Assembly (NCBI GenBank): GCA_024277285.1
Contig: JAJRVM010000299.1
Span: 61,944 to 125,943 of the forward strand
Direction of reading: 5' to 3'
Source: Planctomycetota bacterium
Lineage (GTDB): Bacteria > Planctomycetota > Planctomycetia > Pirellulales > Pirellulaceae
DNA length: 64,000 nt
A program made the position numbers and the translations under genes. Shown piece by piece: positions 45,906 through 55,967 of this stretch. Below the pieces are notes generated by a model, which saw nothing but the letters and a program-made list of their open reading frames with translations, had not been told where the DNA came from and made no database searches. Each line of letters begins with the position of its first letter. The stretch's first letter is position 1.

Positions 45906-48900
45906 TTACGTAGGCTCCACGTCTAGCTTTACCCGAATCTCTTCCCCACCCACGTCATAGCGTTCGCCGTCCACGTGATCAACGACTTTCAGAGCTTGTG
46001 CCAATGTCTCGCCGGCAATGTAATCATGGTTCTCACGGATTGCCTGAGACAGTTGTGGCGACTGAGTGGCGATCTGCGCGCGAATGCGATCCGTGAAATC
46101 GCAATCCTGATTCTTGCGCTGCTCCTGAATGACACGAATGATGTCGCGAGCTAAACCTGCGCGAATCAATTCGTCGGTCAACTCGGTCGAGAGCACGACG
46201 ACACATCGCGATCCTTGAGCGGCTGCCCAGCCCTGCTTGGCCTGCAGTCCGATCTGGATATCTTCCTCATCAAGCTCTATCGATTCGTTCCCGACGTCGA
46301 GTGAGATCTTTCCCGTCGACTTCAGCTCGGCCAACCGTTGTGCACCGTCCACATTCTGCAGCAACTTCTTTACCGAGGGCATCAGCTTGCCAAGACGAGG
46401 GCCGAGGCGTTTGAAGTTCGGCCGAACCTGATAATCGATGTACTGTTCCGCTTCGCTCGTGAACTCAACTTCGCGAACATTCAGTTCCTCTCGAATCAGT
46501 GCCGAGTGATTCTTGAGCCAGTCGAGATGAGTCGTGTCGGCGAGAATCACTTCGACTCGCGCAAGCGGTTGGCGGACTTTCAGTTTGGCATTCATGCGAG
46601 CACTGCGGCCAAGCGAAGAGATCTCACGAACCGATTCCATTCGCTCGGAAAGCTGGTCGTCGATCGCTCGTGGTTCCGGCTCGGGATAGTCGCACAGATG
46701 AACGCTATCGACTTCACACTGCCCAAAGACTTCCGTCAGATGACGCCAGAGGTAATCCGCCAGAAACGGCGTGAACGGCGCGATCAACTTGGCCGACGTC
46801 AACAGGCACTCGTACAGCGTCCAATAGGCGTCAAGCTTGTCCGGAGAATCCTTGTCGCTGCTCCAGTAACGGTCTCGCCCTCGGCGCACATACCAGTTGC
46901 TAAGCCCATCGACGAACGTATGGAGGTGCCCGCATGCCGCGAAGTTGTCGTAGGCATCCATCGCCTCGATCACGCATTGTGCCGTGCGGTTTAACTCGCT
47001 CAAAATCCAGCGATCCAGCTCGCTACGCTCTGAGGCCGGTCGAAAACCCTTGCCCTTAGCAAGCTCGACCGGCGTTAGTTGCGACACGTCGCCCGCGATT
47101 CGCTCGCCCGGATCGAATCCGTCGATGTTGGCATAGATCACGAAGAAACTGAAAACATTCCAGAGCCGCAATAGAAACTCAGGGATGCTTTCCTTGATGG
47201 CACGTTCGCTGTACCGAATCGACGTCCACGGAGCCTGATTCGCGAAAAAGTACCATCGGAGTGCATCGGCGCCAAAGCGGTCGAAAATCTCCTGAGGCTC
47301 GCGATAATTTCGCTTCTGTTTGGACATCTTCTGTCCGTCTTCGCCCAGCATCAGGCCTAAGACGATACAGTTTCGGTAAGGATGCGGAAACGCGTGACGA
47401 GGCACGCCGTCGTCGTCGGTTGAGTCGTCGGCGGCTGATTCGTCGGCGGCTGATGATTCATCGTCGGCTGACGACTCGTCGCCGAACATCAGCGTGCTGA
47501 TGGCCAATAGGCTGTAGAACCATCCACGCGTCTGATCAATCGCCTCACTGATAAAGTCAGCGGGAAATTGCGACTCGAACTCTTCACGCCCTTTGTGTGG
47601 ATAGCCCCACTGCGCGAACGGCATCGCTCCGGAATCGAACCAGCAGTCAATGACTTCCGAAACGCGGTGCATTCGCGCTCCGACTGCGAACGGCGAATCG
47701 TACGTCACCGCGTCGATGTACGGTTTGTGGACTCGCAGATCGTCCGGCAGATCGGGCGCGGCCGCTTTAGCCTTCTCCCAAACGTCGGTCCCTTGCACCC
47801 CCGCTTTGCCCAGCAGTTCGTCATAGCTGTTGATCGCCTCCTTTCGATCGGTCTTGTCGCACACCCAGATGGGGAGAGGCGTCCCCCAATACCGCTCACG
47901 TGAGAGCGCCCAGTCGACGTTGCTCTCTAAGAAGTTGCCAAACCGGCCGTCGCGAATATGCTCGGGCATCCAGTTGATTTGACGGTTGTTGTTTAACAGC
48001 TGATCTCGAAACTGTGTCGTGCGCACAAACCAGCTCCGGCGCGGATACTGGATCAACGGATCCTCGTCGGCGCGCCAGCAGAAGGGATAATCGTGCACGT
48101 ATTGTTCTTGGTGAAAGAGCAGTTGACGCTGTCTCAGTTCGCGCGATATGTCCTTGTCGCACTCTTTGACCCAGCGGCCCGTGTAGGGAGACGCCTCGTC
48201 CGTGAACCGACCGTCTGGCCCCACCGCACAAATCAGCTCGGGTCCCTCGCCCTCTCGGTATCGAGCCTGTTCGCTCTGCAAAACGTCATAGTCGACCTCA
48301 CCGAATGCCGGCGCTTGGTGGACGATTCCCGTACCGCTGTCCAGCGTCACGAAATCCGCCGAGATCACTCGCCAAGCCGTCGGCTCCTCCGTTCCGTCGA
48401 TCAAACGCCCGGTCTTCTGTCCGTCTTTCGCATGGTAGTAGTCGAACGGTGGCAAGTAGCGTCGGCCCACCAGATCCTTGCCCGTACAAGTTTCCAGAAC
48501 GGTGAGTGGGCGCTTGATTTTTTCGGCGAGCGTCTCGACCAGACTTTCGGCCACAATCAGCTTCTGGTTCGTTGACGCGTCCAAGACGGTCGCGTAGTGC
48601 AAGTCGGCGTGAACGGCCACAAATTGATTGCTCGGCAGCGTCCATGGCGTCGTCGTCCAAACCAAGAGGCCCTGGTCGCTCGCTCGGCCCTGCGCGTCGG
48701 CGAGCGGGAATCGCACATAGACGCTCGGATCGGCCACCTCGCGATACCCTTGGCCCACTTCGCCGGCGCTGAGTGCCGTGCCGCCTTGTGCCCACCACCA
48801 GACAATCTTGTGTCCCTGATAGAGCAACCCCCGGTCAAAAAGGTTCTTGAGGCACCACCACACACTCTCGACATAGCTCTGATGGTACGTGACGTAGGCA

Positions 48901-49337
48901 TCGTCCAAGTCCACCCAGAAGCCCAAGCGGTCCGTCAGCCGCTCCCACTGCTGCATGTACCGCCAAACACTCTGTTGGCACTTCTGGATGAACGGCTCGA
49001 CCCCATAGGCTTCGATCTCTTCCTTCGAATGGATGCCCAGTTCCTTGCAGACCTCCACCTCGACCGGAAGCCCATGCGTGTCCCATCCCGCCTTTCGCAC
49101 ACAAAAATCACCGCGCATCGTGCGATAGCGAGGGAAAAGGTCCTTGATCGAACGCGTCAGGCAGTGGCCCGGATGAGGAAGCCCGTTGGCGGTCGGTGGG
49201 CCCTCGTAGAACACAAACTGGCGTCCGCCGCGTCTCTGGTCCTGCGACCGACGATAGATCTTCTGGTCTTGCCAAAAACGTAAAACTTCAGCCTCGAGGT
49301 CGGGAAAGCTGACGTTGCTGGGAGCGGGCCGAAACAT
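45906..49337 (-). CDS. ileS: Isoleucyl-tRNA synthetase, eukaryote-like type
   Basis: 1143 aa from the ATG at 49337 (the frame extends to 49394 without extra homology). Class I signatures: LPHPGHCLT (HIGH equivalent) and [11 protein letters not shown] (KMSKS equivalent); the editing domain lies between. The length and sequence [18 protein letters not shown] fit the longer type-2 enzyme, which tends to resist mupirocin. Just before KMSKS, between FGD and HAFPHPYRN, lies an acidic, internally repetitive insert rich in SADDES units, coded by a TCGTCGGC-type simple repeat at about 47400-47490. Confidence 0.96.
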   Translation of the reverse strand: MFRPAPSNVSFPDLEAEVLRFWQDQKIYRRSQDQRRGGRQFVFYEGPPTANGLPHPGHCLTRSIKDLFPRYRTMRGDFCVRKAGWDTHGLPVEVEVCKELGIHSKEEIEAYGVEPFIQKCQQSVWRYMQQWERLTDRLGFWVDLDDAYVTYHQSYVESVWWCLKNLFDRGLLYQGHKIVWWWAQGGTALSAGEVGQGYREVADPSVYVRFPLADAQGRASDQGLLVWTTTPWTLPSNQFVAVHADLHYATVLDASTNQKLIVAESLVETLAEKIKRPLTVLETCTGKDLVGRRYLPPFDYYHAKDGQKTGRLIDGTEEPTAWRVISADFVTLDSGTGIVHQAPAFGEVDYDVLQSEQARYREGEGPELICAVGPDGRFTDEASPYTGRWVKECDKDISRELRQRQLLFHQEQYVHDYPFCWRADEDPLIQYPRRSWFVRTTQFRDQLLNNNRQINWMPEHIRDGRFGNFLESNVDWALSRERYWGTPLPIWVCDKTDRKEAINSYDELLGKAGVQGTDVWEKAKAAAPDLPDDLRVHKPYIDAVTYDSPFAVGARMHRVSEVIDCWFDSGAMPFAQWGYPHKGREEFESQFPADFISEAIDQTRGWFYSLLAISTLMFGDESSADDESSAADESAADDSTDDDGVPRHAFPHPYRNCIVLGLMLGEDGQKMSKQKRNYREPQEIFDRFGADALRWYFFANQAPWTSIRYSERAIKESIPEFLLRLWNVFSFFVIYANIDGFDPGERIAGDVSQLTPVELAKGKGFRPASERSELDRWILSELNRTAQCVIEAMDAYDNFAACGHLHTFVDGLSNWYVRRGRDRYWSSDKDSPDKLDAYWTLYECLLTSAKLIAPFTPFLADYLWRHLTEVFGQCEVDSVHLCDYPEPEPRAIDDQLSERMESVREISSLGRSARMNAKLKVRQPLARVEVILADTTHLDWLKNHSALIREELNVREVEFTSEAEQYIDYQVRPNFKRLGPRLGKLMPSVKKLLQNVDGAQRLAELKSTGKISLDVGNESIELDEEDIQIGLQAKQGWAAAQGSRCVVVLSTELTDELIRAGLARDIIRVIQEQRKNQDCDFTDRIRAQIATQSPQLSQAIRENHDYIAGETLAQALKVVDHVDGERYDVGGEEIRVKLDVEPT

Positions 49338-49427
49338 GAGGTCGTTGCCGTCTGTACCGAGGGGAAGATCATGACAAACCCTGGAGTAGACCACGGTTGC
49401 CGCTCGATTTCAATTCCACTCGGCCTC

Positions 49428-49868
49428 CTAGACGATTCGAGGTGGCTCGTCGTCCGGGACGCGACGACGCACCAGCTTGTTGAAGTCTGGCAAGTCCCGC
49501 AGCGGATCCAGATCGGGATCGGAAAGGATCTGCGCGAAATCGTGATACCCCAACTCGATCGCACGAGCCAACGCAGTGATGGCTGAGGTCGAATCGCCAC
49601 TCATGCTCAAGCTGCAAGCCAGATTATATCGCAAGATGGGGTCATTGGGCTCGCGTTGCGTTAAGAGTCGGTCCAGATGCAACGCACCTTCGTGATCGCC
49701 ATTGCGCGCGAGCAACCCCGCTTGACGCTTAACAACGTCGATGTTGCTATCGCTCCGCTTCAGGATCTCGCCGAAAAACTCTCGGTCAAATTCTTCCTGC
49801 GAAACGCTGCCCCCGAAAGGGACCGCCGATTTGGCGGCGCCGTCTGAGTCATCACCGGGTGAGCCCAT
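49428..49868 (-). CDS. TPR-containing protein
   Basis: 146 aa. Two to three tetratricopeptide-like helical pairs: VVKRQAGLLARNGDHEGALH, DPILRYNLACSLSMSGDSTS and AITALARAIELGYHDFAQI. No signal peptide, so probably cytoplasmic and a protein-binding module. It is 90 bp upstream of ileS on the same strand and follows the acidic protein gene. Confidence 0.8.
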   Translation of the reverse strand: MGSPGDDSDGAAKSAVPFGGSVSQEEFDREFFGEILKRSDSNIDVVKRQAGLLARNGDHEGALHLDRLLTQREPNDPILRYNLACSLSMSGDSTSAITALARAIELGYHDFAQILSDPDLDPLRDLPDFNKLVRRRVPDDEPPRIV

Positions 49869-49946
49869 GTCGTTGTGCCTTATCTTCGTCGTCTGTTCCT
49901 TGTCGTTCGTTGTCTCTTTCTGTCCGGTCTTTGCCCACCCACCGAG

Positions 49947-50222
49947 TCATCCTTGTTTCTTTCCGGAGCCAGCATCGCCGTTCTGGTCGCCGTCGGCATC
50001 CTCATCCAGCCCGGGATTGCCGTAATCGAAGTCTTCTTCCTCTTCCTCTTCAAAGTCGTCGTCAAACTCGTCGTCGAAGTCCTCTTCGTTGAAGTCATCG
50101 AACTCGTCGTTCTGATCCGACGCTGCGCGAATCACACCGTGCCGAGTTGGCTCGTCCGCTGCTGGCTCGTCCGCTGCCGGCTCGTCTACGATATTCGAAT
50201 CCGTCTGCACTTCCATCAACAT
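49947..50222 (-). CDS. Small highly acidic protein
   Basis: 91 aa from the ATG at 50222 (alternative 50216). After a short repeat, DEPAADEPAADEP, most residues are Asp, Glu or Phe (DEFDDFNEEDFDDEFDDDF, EEEEEEDFDYG). This composition is not produced by chance in a shadow frame here, because the minus-strand codons are mostly GAC/GAG/TTC. It is probably disordered and could act as a nucleic-acid mimic or chaperone. It is 78 bp upstream of the TPR gene, so may belong to the same transcript. Confidence 0.6.
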   Translation of the reverse strand: MLMEVQTDSNIVDEPAADEPAADEPTRHGVIRAASDQNDEFDDFNEEDFDDEFDDDFEEEEEEDFDYGNPGLDEDADGDQNGDAGSGKKQG

Positions 50223-50444
50223 GACTAAACATCCTATGCGCTTTGTTCCAAAGGGCCAGACCCACTCCGATCTCCCGGCATCGCGAAGAATGGGCCTCAT
50301 GGCGAACCATTGTAACCCGAAGCATCAGCGATAACGAAGCGGGTAGCCGCCGCATTTCGAGCTGACGGTCATCCCGAAATCGAGGCGGGGCAGACACCCG
50401 AGATTCTCGAGATTCGACCCAACGTGCCGCTCCTCGCCCCCTCA

Positions 50445-50559
50445 GAGATCGTGCAGCTTTTAAGTTGTTTACCAGAGACCGCTTATGACCCTCCCGGCGG
50501 GAGGGTGAAGCACGTTCGTAAAGCGTGGAATAACGAGAACTTGTAAGCTGCACGGTCTC
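50445..50559. repeat. 115-bp inverted-end repeat, full copy 2
   Basis: The ends GAGATCGTGCAG and CTGCACGGTCTC pair throughout if one G-U pair is allowed. The centre hairpin ACCCTCCCGGCGGGAGGGT is perfect. It aligns gap-free with 19040-19154. Confidence 0.8.
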
Positions 50560-50573
50560 TTTGGGGGCGGATG

Positions 50574-50683
50574 TCTTGAGAGCGGTGATTTCCCCCACTT
50601 ACGTTGGTTCTTAGAGTTCGATTCTCCAAGTACTGAAGTTCCTCCTCTGCGCGTCTTTGCGTCCTTAGCGCCCTCTGCGTTTA
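50574..50683. repeat. Composite dispersed repeat
   Basis: TCTTGAGAGCGGTGATT through TTAGAGTTC (50574-50619) recurs at 63956-64000. The right part, CCTCCTCTGCGCGTCTTTGC... (50641-50683), is the inverse of the sequence at 63877-63912 and of the inner arms of the 11641-12011 MITE. Confidence 0.75.
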
Positions 50684-50717
50684 GTCCCCCCGAGTGCGGT
50701 CCAACGCTCGCGATAAC

Positions 50718-50755
50718 AAAAAAAAGGCGGGCCCAGACGATTGTCCGGACCCGCC
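50718..50755 (-). terminator. Rho-independent terminator for minus-strand transcription
   Basis: Read on the minus strand, GGCGGGTCC...GGGCCCGCC forms a stem and is followed at once by eight Ts. There is no annotated minus-strand gene immediately before it: the next gene in that direction, at 51209, is on the plus strand. An unannotated transcript of up to about 300-450 nt may end here. Confidence 0.8.
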
Positions 50756-50759
50756 CAAC

Positions 50760-51208
50760 ACGGGGGGGGGGTGAGAAAGCCCAGGTGTGGTTGACGTGCG
50801 GTGAAGCACGCGCTTTCTAACACCAGATTACGCCAGGACCGCGATGTTGACATGGATAGATTAGTCAAAAAATAGGATTCGAGTAACTTGGCCGGAAGGC
50901 CCTATCGCCTACGCTTATTTTTCCGGCTGGATGCCCATTTCGCCGCCTCAGCACACGCACGAAGCGCCTCGCGAAACAGGGCCAAGTGCGTCTTTTTCCT
51001 CAAACAAGATAATCCATCAGTTTGGCTTTTTGCTTAATTTCTCTTGACTGGCGTTTTGCTTTTGGTCGATGCGGGAATCAACTACCTCCCATTGTCTTCC
51101 TGGACAGTCACTGTCCCTCGGGGTGGTTTCGGGGAGGGATACGGCTGGGCTGAACGCGTGGGCGTTCGGTCGTCGGCCGGTCACGAGTTAGTAACGGCGA
51201 CGTTCGAA
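50760..51208. other. Intergenic DNA upstream of the TIGR03546 gene
   Basis: Unannotated DNA that may encode a short minus-strand transcript ending at the terminator at 50718-50755. A short minus-strand frame near 51010-50905 reads RKKTHLALFREALRACAEAA and ends in a basic tail, but only has a TTG start. It is too weak to call a gene. Confidence 0.4.
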
Positions 51209-51700
51209 ATGTTTCGATTGCGACACGTACTGAAGCTTCGAAGTCTGGTGCGAATCTTCGCGGCGGATCGGACACCTCACCAACTGGCGCTAGCTGTCGC
51301 GCTCGGCATGCTGGTCGGTGTGTTGCCAAAGGGTAACCTGCTCACTCTCTTCGCAACCGTTTTGTTGTTCGGATTGCGAGTCAATCTTGGCACGGGGCTA
51401 GCCACGGCGTTCCTGATTTCCCTTGCCGGAAGTGATCTTGACCGACTAACGCACGGCATTGGAGTGCGCGTGCTCCAGACGCCGGCAGTGTACGAGGTAC
51501 TGCGTCGCGGCCATCAGCTACCGCTGATCCCTTGGACTTCGATGAACAATACGGTGGTCGTGGGTAGTCTGGTACTCGGCCTCTTGCTCTTGTACCCAAC
51601 CTATCACATCAGTCGCTTGTCCGCCGAGGCGTTGATCCCACGGCTGCGTCGATTCCGCCGCAGACGGTCACTTGCGATCGAGTCGGCGTCGATGGAGTAA
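51209..51700 (+). CDS. TIGR03546-family membrane protein
   Basis: 163 aa from the ATG at 51209, which gives the family length; the longer frame from 51044 adds non-conserved residues. Two to three membrane segments: LALAVALGMLVGVLPKGNLL, TLFATVLLFGLRVNLGTGLA, and a C-terminal VVVGSLVLGLLLLYPTYHI. TIGR03546 proteins are normally encoded beside TIGR03545 proteins, as here (3 nt gap). Function unknown; the pair is probably an inner-membrane complex. Confidence 0.82.
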   Translation: MFRLRHVLKLRSLVRIFAADRTPHQLALAVALGMLVGVLPKGNLLTLFATVLLFGLRVNLGTGLATAFLISLAGSDLDRLTHGIGVRVLQTPAVYEVLRRGHQLPLIPWTSMNNTVVVGSLVLGLLLLYPTYHISRLSAEALIPRLRRFRRRRSLAIESASME

Positions 51701-51703
51701 GCG

Positions 51704-53470
51704 ATGATTCGTTGGAAATATGTGATCCCGCGACTGCTGGCGCTAACGCTCATCACCACCGCGATCTACGTGGGGACAGAGCCCTTGTTGCGATGGCTGT
51801 TTCTTCGTTCGGCTCAACAAGTTGCCAGGGCAAGGGTCGAGATCGGAAGTCTTACGGCCGATTTTTGGCGAGGATCGATTCAGATTGAGGATGTGGCGGC
51901 GGCCGATTCGAACGTCGAGTTCAAGAACCTATTGCAATTCGACCGTGCACGACTTGACATCGATAGGTATGCGGCGATGCGGCGCAAGCTTGTCGTGCGA
52001 GACGGGCTCATTGAAGGCTTGCGGTTCAACACGCAGCGCGGCGACAGCGGATTCCTACCGGACACTTCCGAATCGTCCAAAAGCGATGGTCCGTCCTTGA
52101 TTCGCTCGAAACTGAATCAAGTGGGTCAGCAGGGTGAGGCATGGTTCAATCACAAGATCGATCGTCTCCAGACCCAAGTCGAAAACGACTTGCAGACCGT
52201 CCGGCTGGGCCGCGAGCTGGCCGATCGGTGGCCGGTGGCGTATCAGAGTTTGGAACGACAAGCTGCCAAGATCGAAGCGCAAGGCAGGCAACTGAACCAG
52301 CAGATCGAGGCCGTGTCAGAAGACCCGCTTCAGCGACTGGATCAAGTTCAACCTCTTAAGAAATCTGTCGATCGGTTACGACGTGATGTTGTCGCCGCAC
52401 GCGACCAACTCACGCAGCTCAAACAACAGATGCGCGAGGATCGACGGGCGTTGGCGAGCGCAAAGAAGCAGGACGAGCAGTATGTTCGTGATCGGCTTCG
52501 TCTGGACTCGCTGGACGGGGATTCATTGACCGAGTATCTGCTGGGGCCAACCTGGTCGAAGCGAATGGAGATGGCGACGCGTTGGCTTCAGCGAAGCCGC
52601 GACGCGGTTCCTGCTGACGTGTCATCATCGGTCGTTCAACCGGCTTCGCGCGGAGTGAGTGTGATCTTTCCCGGTTTTTCGGCGTCTCCCGACTCACTGA
52701 TTCGTCAACTGAAGCTGGCCGGTGAGGGCGCGATCGACGGCACACCGTTCTTGTTTTCCGGAACGGTCCGAGACATCACGCATCAACCGCGGCGGCACGC
52801 CAAACCCACGACCGTAAAGATGGAATCCGATGGAGCGCTTCGCCTGATCGCCTATGGGACTTTGGATCGTCGGCAGCCGGAACCTGTCGATCACTTCGTC
52901 GTTGACATTCCTTCGCTACGGCAGGGGAAGCGTCTGTTGGGAGATCCCAGTAAGTTTGCACTCGCTGTGTCGCCGAGTGTGGCAAAAATTCACGTCGATC
53001 TGACGTTTCGAGCGGATCGACTCGAGGGACGAGTGACGATGCGGCAAGACGAGGTCCGTTTGGCACCTGCTCTCGGTCCGCAATACTCTAGTATCCTGTC
53101 TCCCGAGAATATCGCCTCAGCGGTCCGCGATGTTGATCGTCTGGAAGTCGAAGTGTATCTGTCCGGGACGATCAAGGCGCCTCGTTACCGAGTGAAGTCG
53201 GACCTGGGATTGCAGCTTGCCGATGGATTCAATCAGGCGCTGGAGCGTGAAGTGCAACGACGACAACAGGTGCTGCTGAGTCGAGCGAACCGTGAAGCGG
53301 AGCAAAAACTGGGTGAACTGCAGAACGAACTGGCGACGAAACACGGGGTGATCCTCAAGCGGCTTGAGGTTGGTGACGAGCAGATCGACGCACTAAAACG
53401 CATTTTGCTTTCCCAGGCCAGCGGCGCCGAGGACCTGATGAGCCGAGGGCGCAAGTTGCTATTCAAATGA
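51704..53470 (+). CDS. TIGR03545-family protein, single N-terminal membrane anchor
   Basis: 588 aa. A transmembrane segment (about 8-28, PRLLALTLITTAIYVGTEPL) anchors a large periplasmic part, and an AsmA-like stretch follows (VEIGSLTADFWRGSIQIEDV). Residues about 150-270 form a coiled coil (LTQLKQQMREDRRALASAKK), and the C-terminus is again coiled (EAEQKLGELQNELATKHG). It pairs with the TIGR03546 gene just upstream. The AsmA resemblance suggests a role in moving or organising envelope lipids; this is inference. Confidence 0.82.
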   Translation: MIRWKYVIPRLLALTLITTAIYVGTEPLLRWLFLRSAQQVARARVEIGSLTADFWRGSIQIEDVAAADSNVEFKNLLQFDRARLDIDRYAAMRRKLVVRDGLIEGLRFNTQRGDSGFLPDTSESSKSDGPSLIRSKLNQVGQQGEAWFNHKIDRLQTQVENDLQTVRLGRELADRWPVAYQSLERQAAKIEAQGRQLNQQIEAVSEDPLQRLDQVQPLKKSVDRLRRDVVAARDQLTQLKQQMREDRRALASAKKQDEQYVRDRLRLDSLDGDSLTEYLLGPTWSKRMEMATRWLQRSRDAVPADVSSSVVQPASRGVSVIFPGFSASPDSLIRQLKLAGEGAIDGTPFLFSGTVRDITHQPRRHAKPTTVKMESDGALRLIAYGTLDRRQPEPVDHFVVDIPSLRQGKRLLGDPSKFALAVSPSVAKIHVDLTFRADRLEGRVTMRQDEVRLAPALGPQYSSILSPENIASAVRDVDRLEVEVYLSGTIKAPRYRVKSDLGLQLADGFNQALEREVQRRQQVLLSRANREAEQKLGELQNELATKHGVILKRLEVGDEQIDALKRILLSQASGAEDLMSRGRKLLFK

Positions 53471-53556
53471 CGTGCACCCAAATGACGGTTGCCTCGTGCA
53501 TATCCGTTCCGTCGATTGCCATTACCAACTATGATGAGGTTGGATTCAGGTAATCA

Positions 53557-55041
53557 ATGATGGCGACTCCGCGTTTTAATCCGTATCGCAACTGGCTCGG
53601 GCTCGACGAGACCCCGAACGACTACTACGAGCTGTTGGGACTGCCGGTTTTTGAATCGGATACCGAGCAGATTCGTACCGCAGCGACGCGCGCATTGTCG
53701 ACCTTGAGAAGCATCAAGCCGGGACGACGTCAGGGACGCTGGAAGGCGCTTCTCGATCAGCTTGAAACCGCTCGCGATTGTTTGCTATCCGCCGATCATA
53801 AACGACGCTACGACGATCGATTACGCCGTAAGTTGGGAGCCTCTCATTCGCCACGACCGGCGATCCCGAGAGATGCGAATCCGGCGAGTGTGAATCCGGC
53901 GAGTTCCCGAGATCCGATGACCGATCCGATGGCGCCGGTGGAATTCGTGCGTTCGGTATCCTCGCTGAACGGCGACCCGTCGTCGCATCCGACGCCGCAC
54001 CCGGCGCCGCACCCGGCGCCGCTTGAATCGGAACATGTTGATCGGTTGAGTCTCGACTCGCTGCCAAACGACACTCGGTCCCGCGACACGGGCGAGGCCT
54101 TGGACGCGCGCGTCGCAACGGTTTCGATGAAGCCACAACGTCTTCTCGTCGGACGGCACAAGCGGACGCGTCTGCCCGCGTCGCTCACCCTTGTTTACGC
54201 CGTCATGGTGATCTGTTTCGTTGGACTGTTCGCCGTGTTCATTGCGGTGATGCAGTGGCGGATTCTTCCGGCTCGCCAGTATCGCGAACAGCGGCAAGCG
54301 GCATTGCCGCAGTCCGCAAGTGATCTGCCTCTTCCGGTCGAGGACGACCTCACAGACCCGGGAAGCCGGGAGCCGCCGGCAACCTCGCAATCGCCGGCGG
54401 CGACGAAGACTTCTCTGCCGAATGTCACCGCAGCGCCGATGGATTCGCCGACGGTTGTACCGATGCCAGATCCGGTCATTGAGCTATCGCCATCAACTCG
54501 AAATGAAATCAATCGGCACCTCCGGCAAAGCTATTCGGCAATGGCTCAGCGCCGCTGGGAAGAGGCCAAGACATCTCTGAGCGAAGCTAGGACATTGGCA
54601 GGCCAGTCGGATCTGAGTGCGCGCGTCGAGCGGTTTACAACGCTTAACGATTACGTCCAACAATACTGCCAAGCGTTTAATGACGGCCTGGAGGGCTTGG
54701 CCGGCAGTGAATTGATGCTTCAAGGAGATCGCGTCATGGTTGTGGAAGCCAATCGTGATAATCTCGTGCTCCGCATTCAGGGCAAGAATCAACGCTTCTC
54801 ATGTGATGACTTGCCGACCGAGGTCGTGATGATGATCGCTGATCGCTGGTTTGATCAGCGAGCGGCAACGACGCGTGCATTTCGTGGCGCGTTCATGTTG
54901 ATAACGGGAGCGTTCACGGCAGAGGAAGTCAGGCAGGAATGGCGCCAAGCTGAACGTGACGGTGCGAGGCTTGATGACCTTGTGCAGGTCCTCGATGATC
55001 TGGAGGCCGTGGGATCTCTGCAGGAGTCGAAAATCGAATGA
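53557..55041 (+). CDS. Planctomycete J-domain-like membrane protein
   Basis: 494 aa. The first 90 residues resemble a J domain (NDYYELLGLPVFESDTEQI, then ARDCLLSADHKRRYD) but the HPD tripeptide that stimulates DnaK is absent. A proline-rich linker contains a HPAPHPAP-type repeat near 145-155. A membrane segment lies at about 208-235 (LVYAVMVICFVGLFAVFIAV), and a helical C-terminal region follows. It is 86 bp after the TIGR03545 gene and may be part of that operon. Function unknown. Confidence 0.78.
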   Translation: MMATPRFNPYRNWLGLDETPNDYYELLGLPVFESDTEQIRTAATRALSTLRSIKPGRRQGRWKALLDQLETARDCLLSADHKRRYDDRLRRKLGASHSPRPAIPRDANPASVNPASSRDPMTDPMAPVEFVRSVSSLNGDPSSHPTPHPAPHPAPLESEHVDRLSLDSLPNDTRSRDTGEALDARVATVSMKPQRLLVGRHKRTRLPASLTLVYAVMVICFVGLFAVFIAVMQWRILPARQYREQRQAALPQSASDLPLPVEDDLTDPGSREPPATSQSPAATKTSLPNVTAAPMDSPTVVPMPDPVIELSPSTRNEINRHLRQSYSAMAQRRWEEAKTSLSEARTLAGQSDLSARVERFTTLNDYVQQYCQAFNDGLEGLAGSELMLQGDRVMVVEANRDNLVLRIQGKNQRFSCDDLPTEVVMMIADRWFDQRAATTRAFRGAFMLITGAFTAEEVRQEWRQAERDGARLDDLVQVLDDLEAVGSLQESKIE

Positions 55042-55095
55042 GCCCTCCACCGACCGTGAATCGCATCACGGCCCGTGATTCGGAGGCCGCGGCCG

Positions 55096-55764
55096 TCAGT
55101 CGTTTTTCAGGACGGCAATGAGCAGTTTTTCGGCACTCTCACGCGCAAGCGTCGTTTCACGTCGGCCGGCCTCGATCGTGACCACGCCCATGTCCGCACG
55201 ATTTTCGACCACACGACCTTCCACGCCGAGCGGCAGGCCGACTTCGTCCAGGTAACGCAAGAACGGCGGTTCCTGATCCATGACGCGAATCAGGCGAAAA
55301 CGCGTTCCACGCTCGCATTGAAACAGCGACGAACTGTCGGCTGCCGGCAACGAACCGTCGGATTGAGGAATCGGATCGCCGTGCGGATCTGATTTGGGAT
55401 AGCCCAGATAGGCGTCGATCCGGTCGATCAACAGATCGCTGACCGCGTGCTCCATGTTTTCTGCCTCGTCATGGACTTCGTCCCACGACAAACGGAGTGT
55501 TTTGGCCAAAAAGAGCTCAATCAAGCGATGACGTCTCAGCACTCGCCGAGCCAAGGCGCGACCGGAAGCCGTCAGTCGGACGCCCTCGTAGGGCGTGTAC
55601 TGGACCATGCCCGAATCGCTCAACGTCTTCAACATACTCGTCACCGTTCCGGGCGAAACCCCCATCGCCGACGCGATCTGCCCGGTGGCCGCCGGGCGAC
55701 GGGACTGACGTGCACACAGCTCGTGAATCGTTTTGACGTAGTTTTCGATCGTCAGACTTGCCAA
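55096..55764 (-). CDS. DtxR/MntR-family metal-dependent transcriptional regulator
   Basis: 222 aa. The N-terminal winged helix reads ENYVKTIHELCARQ, then ATGQIASAMGVSPGTVTSML. The dimerisation/metal domain follows: HRLIELFLAKTLRLSWDEVH with E and H ligands, and ENMEHAVSDLLIDRID. The C-terminus has an SH3-like FeoA domain. Such proteins repress Mn2+ or Fe2+ uptake genes; no transporter is next to it here. It converges with the J-domain gene across a small hairpin (CCGTGA...TCACGG near 55052) and is divergent from mch. Confidence 0.9.
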   Translation of the reverse strand: MASLTIENYVKTIHELCARQSRRPAATGQIASAMGVSPGTVTSMLKTLSDSGMVQYTPYEGVRLTASGRALARRVLRRHRLIELFLAKTLRLSWDEVHDEAENMEHAVSDLLIDRIDAYLGYPKSDPHGDPIPQSDGSLPAADSSSLFQCERGTRFRLIRVMDQEPPFLRYLDEVGLPLGVEGRVVENRADMGVVTIEAGRRETTLARESAEKLLIAVLKND

Positions 55765-55798
55765 TACTTACCTCGACTTTCCGCGTTACAGAAGTCTT

Positions 55799-55832
55799 GC
55801 GACTCCTGCGACGATGCGACTCCTGCTACGAT
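55799..55832. repeat. 17-bp tandem duplication
   Basis: GCGACTCCTGCGACGAT is followed by GCGACTCCTGCTACGAT, one base different. It lies between the divergent dtxR-like gene and mch. Confidence 0.65.
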
Positions 55833-55967
55833 GTTGCCCCATTGTACGGGCTCTCGCCTGTTTCGTCACATGATCGGTATACTGGCGACGGACGGGAGTG
55901 CCTGTCCTCCTGCCCGGTTTCGACAGTTACCTCCTGGCTATTCCTTAGGTTCCGTTGCGAAGTCAGC

